64,000 nt of DNA from Telluria beijingensis (GTDB taxonomy: Bacteria; Pseudomonadota; Gammaproteobacteria; Burkholderiales; Burkholderiaceae_D), in the NCBI RefSeq assembly GCF_030770395.1, contig NZ_CP132480.1:2245978-2309977 (forward strand). The letters run 5' to 3'. Shown piece by piece: positions 60,473 to 64,000 of the stretch. The notes under the pieces are model-generated. The model had not been told where the DNA came from and made no database searches. It saw only the letters and a list, made by a program, of their open reading frames with translations. The position numbers and the translations under genes were made by a program. The stretch's first letter is position 1, and each line of letters opens with the position of its first letter.

Positions 60473-60987
60473 TCGTCCGCCTCGTTACCGCATGCGGAGC
60501 GGTCCAGGAATTTTTCCGTCACGGCGGTGACGACGCCTTCGCTGACGGTCAATTCCTGTTCCAGCGCCAGGACCGGGCGTCCGCCGAATGCGCGACAGGG
60601 CAGGCCGACGCGTGTCTTGAAGGTGCCGGACAACCATCTGGCCAATGCCGGCTGCTCGAGCTCGGGGTAGATCTCGGCCAGGGGGATCTCGCGGCTGCAA
60701 GTCTCGAAGCCGGTGAGCCACAGCTTTCCGTCCCGGTGCGCGAATACCCCGACCGGCCCGCCCATCGCCGTGCACTGGCGCCCCTCTTGCACTTTCAGTT
60801 CCAGCAGGCGCGCGGAGTCGGGCACCGGCATCCAGCAGCATTCGGACGGGAAGATGAAGCCCTCGTTCGAACCCAGGATGAACCTGTCGACCAGCGGTTG
60901 CGTCGCCGACGCCGGCATGGCTGGCGCCATGCAGGGCAGGACCAGTAGCAGATACTGGAGAAGGCGGCGCGCGCGGAGCTGGTTCAT
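60469..60987 (-). CDS. Exported protein of unknown function
   Basis: A 172-residue protein with a signal peptide (LLQYLLLVLPCMAPAMPASA) and five cysteines in the mature part (SECCWMP, RQCTAMGG, FETCSRE, GLPCRAF plus one near the end), suggesting disulfides. I cannot place it in a family. The ATG at 60987 has GAGGA upstream; an in-frame ATG at 61011 lacks one. It overlaps the GFA-family gene by 4 bases, and a diguanylate cyclase gene lies just upstream on the same strand, so the three may be one transcript. Confidence 0.7.
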   Translation of the reverse strand: MNQLRARRLLQYLLLVLPCMAPAMPASATQPLVDRFILGSNEGFIFPSECCWMPVPDSARLLELKVQEGRQCTAMGGPVGVFAHRDGKLWLTGFETCSREIPLAEIYPELEQPALARWLSGTFKTRVGLPCRAFGGRPVLALEQELTVSEGVVTAVTEKFLDRSACGNEADE

Positions 60988-61026
60988 GGTCGACGATTCC
61001 TCGAAAGGCATGGCGCTGGCTGGCGC

Positions 61027-62385
61027 CTAGTTGAGCAGGCCACCGCGCACCGGTTCCCACGCCGCGCCGGCCTGCATCGCCACCACCTGGTTGCGCCCGC
61101 GCGCCTTGGCCTCGTACATCGCGCGGTCGGCCGAGACGAAGAACGAGCGGATGTCGTCGAACAGGGTCGGCACGATGCAGGCGACGCCCACGCTGACCGT
61201 GACCACGCCCGGTCCCTCGGCGCGCGGGTTCGGGATGGCGAGGCGCTCGACGTGGGCGCGGATCGCTTCGCCCAGCCGCGCCGCCGCCGGGGCCGCGGTA
61301 TCGGCCAGCAGCACCACGAATTCCTCGCCGCCATAGCGCGCGGCGAGGTCGGTCGGGCGCATCGCGTGCGATTGCAGCGCTTCGGCGATCGTCTGCAGGC
61401 ACGCGTCGCCGGCAGCGTGGCCCAGGCTGTCGTTGTAGTTCTTGAAGTGGTCGACGTCGAGCACGATCAGCGACAGCGGCTGGCTGCTGCGGATCGCGCG
61501 CTGCCATTCCTTGTCCAGGAAGACGTCGAAGTGGCGGCGGTTTGCGATGCGGGTCAGCGGATCGACCAGGGCCGCGCGCTGCAGCGCCGTCTCGGATTGC
61601 TTGTGGTGGGTGATGTCGTGCAGCAGGGCGACGAACAGCGCTTCGCCGCCCGCCATCGGCGACAGGCCCAGGTCCATCGCGCGCATGGTGCCGTCCGACT
61701 GGCGCACCAGCACTTCACGCGTGCCGCGGCAGCGCTCGGCCACTTCCAGGTCGCCCGGGTCGGCGAAATAGTCGGCGTAGTCGCTGGCCGCCGGCGGCTC
61801 GATCAGGTCGGCCAGCGCCTCGCCTTCCAGGATTTCCTTGGGCTGCGACAGAAAGCGCTCGCAGGCCGGGTTGGCATACACCACGCGGCCTTCGCGGTCG
61901 ACCAGCATCAGGCCCTCGTCCATGCCGTCGACGATCATCTGCAGGCGCTCGGCCTGCTGCTTCTGGCTTTCGCTGCTGCTGCGCAGGCGTAGCTGGGCGC
62001 GCACGCGGGCGCAGACCTCGGCCATGCGCACCGGCTTGGCGATGTAGTCGGCGGCGCCGGTGTCGAAGCCGGCCACGATGTCCTCGGTCTCGCCGCAGGC
62101 ACTGACGAAGATGACGGGGATGTGGGCGGTGTCGGGCTGGCGCTTCAGGCGGCGGCAGATCTCCAGGCCGTCGAGGTCGGGCAGGATCACGTCGAGCAGG
62201 ATCAGGTCGGGCTGGACCCGGGTGGCGATATCGAGCGCGCGCTTGCCGGAATTGGCAACGAAGGTCTGGTAGCCCTGCTGGCGCATGATGTCCTGCAGCA
62301 GCCCGAGGCTGTCGGGAGCATCGTCGACGATCAGGATCGCGGATTGGCGCGCCGGTGCGGCGAGCGCTAGGGCAGGATGCATCAT
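61027..62385 (-). CDS. Response-regulator diguanylate cyclase (REC-PAS-GGDEF)
   Basis: A 452-residue soluble signalling protein. The receiver domain has VDD at 20-22, phospho-acceptor Asp65 (LLDVILPDLDG) and Lys in YIAKPVRM; a PAS domain follows (IVDGMDEGLMLVDREGRVVYANPA); the C-terminal GGDEF domain has the active-site variant GGEEF at 352-356 preceded by an RxxD inhibitory site (RPTD). It should make c-di-GMP on phosphorylation and be subject to product inhibition. No cognate kinase is adjacent. Confidence 0.92.
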   Translation of the reverse strand: MMHPALALAAPARQSAILIVDDAPDSLGLLQDIMRQQGYQTFVANSGKRALDIATRVQPDLILLDVILPDLDGLEICRRLKRQPDTAHIPVIFVSACGETEDIVAGFDTGAADYIAKPVRMAEVCARVRAQLRLRSSSESQKQQAERLQMIVDGMDEGLMLVDREGRVVYANPACERFLSQPKEILEGEALADLIEPPAASDYADYFADPGDLEVAERCRGTREVLVRQSDGTMRAMDLGLSPMAGGEALFVALLHDITHHKQSETALQRAALVDPLTRIANRRHFDVFLDKEWQRAIRSSQPLSLIVLDVDHFKNYNDSLGHAAGDACLQTIAEALQSHAMRPTDLAARYGGEEFVVLLADTAAPAAARLGEAIRAHVERLAIPNPRAEGPGVVTVSVGVACIVPTLFDDIRSFFVSADRAMYEAKARGRNQVVAMQAGAAWEPVRGGLLN

Positions 62386-62550
62386 CGGTGTCGGGTAGAC
62401 CTCATCAGTGACGAGAAATGATACTCTTTACATGGACGTTTGGAACAATTAACGTTGCCTAAAATCCACGACCCGATGTAATTGTTGCACTGTCGCAACT
62501 GACCCGACATGGTCTCGCCGAAGATACCGGTATCGGCTGACAATCGATAC

Positions 62551-62580
62551 AAAAAAAAGGCCGCGAATCGCGGCCTTTTC
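62551..62580 (-). terminator. Intrinsic terminator of the aminotransferase gene
   Basis: GGCCGCG (62559-62565) and CGCGGCC (62569-62575) form a 7-bp stem with a 3-base loop, followed on the minus strand by a run of eight T. It lies just after the stop of the aminotransferase gene. The T-run on the other strand (4 bases) is weaker, so it acts mainly for the minus-strand gene. Confidence 0.92.
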
Positions 62581-62584
62581 GGTG

Positions 62585-63778
62585 TTACAGCATGCCGGCG
62601 ATCAGCTTGCCGAGGATGGCGATGCCTTCGCGGATGCGTTCCGGCGGCACGGTCACGAAGGACAGGCGCAGGGTGTTGGTGGCCGGGTCGTTGGCATAGA
62701 ACGGGGCGCCGGGCACGAAGGCCACGCGCGCGGCCAGCGACTGCTCCAGCAGTTTCATGGCGTCGATCTGCTGCGGCAGGGTGACCCAGATGAACATGCC
62801 GCCCTCCGGTTTGGTCCAGCTCACGCCGGCCGGGAAGTGTTCCTGCATCGCATCCAGCATCACCTGGCACTGGTCGCCGTACAGCTGGCGGATGGTCGGG
62901 ATGTGCTGGTCCAGGAAGCCGTCCTTGACCACTTCGTGCACCACCATCTGGGTCAGCTGGGCGGTGTGCAGGTCGGCCGCCTGCTTGGCCAGCTCGAGGC
63001 GGCGCACCAGCGGCAGCGGGGCGCAGACATAGCCCAGGCGGATGCCCGGGGTCAGCACCTTCGAGAACGAGCCCATGTAGATGACGCCGTCCGGGTTCAT
63101 CGCCACCATCTTCGGGCTCGGCGCGCCTTTGTAGCTCAGCGAGCCGTAGGGATCGTCCTCGATCAGCGGCACGCCGAGGCGGGCGCAGGTTTCCACCAGT
63201 TCCTGGCGGCGTTCCACCGACAGCGAGCGGCCGGTCGGGTTCTGGAAGTTCGGCAGCGCGTACAGCATGCGCGCGCCTTGCGCGATGCCTTCGAGCGAGG
63301 ACGGCACCAGGCCGTGTTCGTCGGTGTCGACCGACTTGAATTCGGGACGGTAGACCGAGAACGCCTGCAGCGCGCCCAGGTAGCTCGGGGTTTCGACCAG
63401 CACGCGGCTGCCTTCGTCGATCAGCACCTTGCCCAGCAGGTCGAGCGCCTGCTGCGAGCCCGAGGTCATGAGGATCTGTTCCGGCAGGATGGTCGAGCCT
63501 TCGGTGGACAGCGAACCGGCAATCCATTCGCGCAGCGGGGCATAGCCATCAGTCGGGCCGTACTGCAGCGCCACCTTGCCGTTGTCGGTCAGCACCTTGT
63601 CATAAGCCGCTTTCATGCGCTCGACCGGGAAGGTGGCCGGCGACGGCAGGCCGCCCGCGAACGAGATGATCTCCGGACGCTGGGTGATCTTCAGGATTTC
63701 GCGGATGAAGGAGCTTTGCAGCTGCTGGGCGCGTTCCGAGAACTGCCACTGGATGGGATTGGGGTTTTCGATTTTCAT
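62585..63778 (-). CDS. PLP-dependent aminotransferase (2-aminoadipate/aromatic aminotransferase, LysN/MocR-like fold)
   Basis: A 397-residue class I aminotransferase. It has PLP-binding Lys240 (MGSFSKVLTPGIRLGYV), LPNFQNPTGRSLS cofactor loop, and the early SFAGGLPSPATFPVE and LQYGPTDGYAPLREW blocks characteristic of the 2-aminoadipate/alpha-aminoadipate aminotransferase group. It has no MocR-type DNA-binding domain. The amino donor and acceptor cannot be told from sequence. TATAAT (63816-63821, minus strand) is a likely -10. A RidA-family gene lies upstream on the same strand; RidA proteins clear reactive imines made by PLP enzymes. Confidence 0.88.
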   Translation of the reverse strand: MKIENPNPIQWQFSERAQQLQSSFIREILKITQRPEIISFAGGLPSPATFPVERMKAAYDKVLTDNGKVALQYGPTDGYAPLREWIAGSLSTEGSTILPEQILMTSGSQQALDLLGKVLIDEGSRVLVETPSYLGALQAFSVYRPEFKSVDTDEHGLVPSSLEGIAQGARMLYALPNFQNPTGRSLSVERRQELVETCARLGVPLIEDDPYGSLSYKGAPSPKMVAMNPDGVIYMGSFSKVLTPGIRLGYVCAPLPLVRRLELAKQAADLHTAQLTQMVVHEVVKDGFLDQHIPTIRQLYGDQCQVMLDAMQEHFPAGVSWTKPEGGMFIWVTLPQQIDAMKLLEQSLAARVAFVPGAPFYANDPATNTLRLSFVTVPPERIREGIAILGKLIAGML

Positions 63779-63815
63779 ACTCGTCTCACAGGAAGGTGCA
63801 CGGTCTTGCCGGGCC

Positions 63816-63821
63816 ATTATA
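63816..63821 (-). promoter_or_regulatory. Probable -10 element of the aminotransferase gene
   Basis: Perfect TATAAT on the minus strand, 38 bases before the ATG at 63778. No convincing -35 hexamer is seen at the usual distance, so the promoter is only partly defined. Confidence 0.45.
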
Positions 63822-63943
63822 TAAAACTCGCCGGGTAGGCGGCTTCACGTCGGCGAATGGCGCCGGGTCAGCGCCACCCGCGTTACAACAGTAATTGATT
63901 TGCCGACAAATTAATGCCGGTTGTTGCGACGTAATCGCCCGCT

Positions 63944-64000
63944 TTATGCCACTTCCACGATCATTTCGATCTCGACGCAGGTGCCGCGCGGCAGCGCCGC
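63944..64000 (-). CDS. RidA-family protein, C-terminal end only
   Basis: The last 18 residues and TAA stop of a minus-strand gene that continues beyond the window. The visible end, LPRGTCVEIEMIVEVA, matches the C-terminus of the RidA (YjgF/YER057c) family, where LP-x-G-x-x-VEIE-A is conserved. RidA hydrolyses reactive 2-aminoacrylate and related imines. The call rests on this short stretch alone. Confidence 0.6.
   Translation of the reverse strand, partial: AALPRGTCVEIEMIVEVA

Overview
The window is high-GC chromosomal DNA from a betaproteobacterium, most likely Oxalobacteraceae of the Massilia/Telluria group. This rests on protein-level resemblance: several large TonB-dependent receptors, a dapC-dapD-pilU-dapE-prmB run, an EnvZ/OmpR pair and many c-di-GMP proteins. 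No search was run. Genes are packed tightly, many with 1-4 base stop/start overlaps. I saw no rRNA, tRNA, transposase, integrase, prophage or CRISPR array. Mobile-like DNA is limited to short palindromic repeats.

Layout. 1-771: C-terminal part of an S46 peptidase. 794-880: inverted palindromic repeat. 896-2013: nicotinamide riboside uptake and phosphorylation (pnuC plus NadR-like kinase). 2017-3287: HmuS-type heme protein with a signal peptide, behind a near-perfect Fur box. 3424-5293: HDOD protein and an exported orphan. 5350-7668: TonB receptor under a TPP riboswitch, so probably a thiamine receptor. 7742-9653: DUF535 protein and a glutathione S-transferase. 9666-12711: aldo/keto reductase and MFS exporter divergent from a LysR regulator. 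12715-15222: TonB receptor. 15474-16951: DUF3592 protein coupled to a fluoroacetate-dehalogenase-like hydrolase. 17063-19109: QseC/QseB-like two-component pair.

19259-25599 is a starch/maltodextrin block: TonB receptor, secreted GH13 and GH97 enzymes. Then come a fosmidomycin-resistance-type MFS protein, an SdpI/SdpR immunity-autorepressor pair, a FeeM-like N-acyl amino acid synthase and a GGDEF-EAL protein. 32994-36805 is an amino acid/hydroxyacid region: DauR-like regulator, D-lactate dehydrogenase, a tandem pair of membrane paralogues, and a threo-3-hydroxyaspartate ammonia-lyase. The regulator and the lyase share a promoter-operator motif. EnvZ/OmpR, a FapA-like protein, CheW and an ABC-F ATPase follow.

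44530-51295 holds lysine/diaminopimelate genes (dapC, dapD, dapE) with pilU, an ArsC-like reductase and prmB, all on the minus strand. They are interrupted by an A/T-richer plus-strand pair: a 99-residue orphan translationally coupled to a PIN-domain protein. 51444-53258 holds two membrane proteins. 53194-59099 is the most intriguing locus: an AraC regulator divergent from overlapping or abutting genes for an alkyl-DHAP-synthase-like flavoprotein, a GlpD-like dehydrogenase and an FGGY kinase. This is a plausible ether-lipid (alkylglycerol) pathway. The window ends with orphans, a GFA-family protein, a REC-PAS-GGDEF cyclase, an aminotransferase and the tail of a RidA-family gene.
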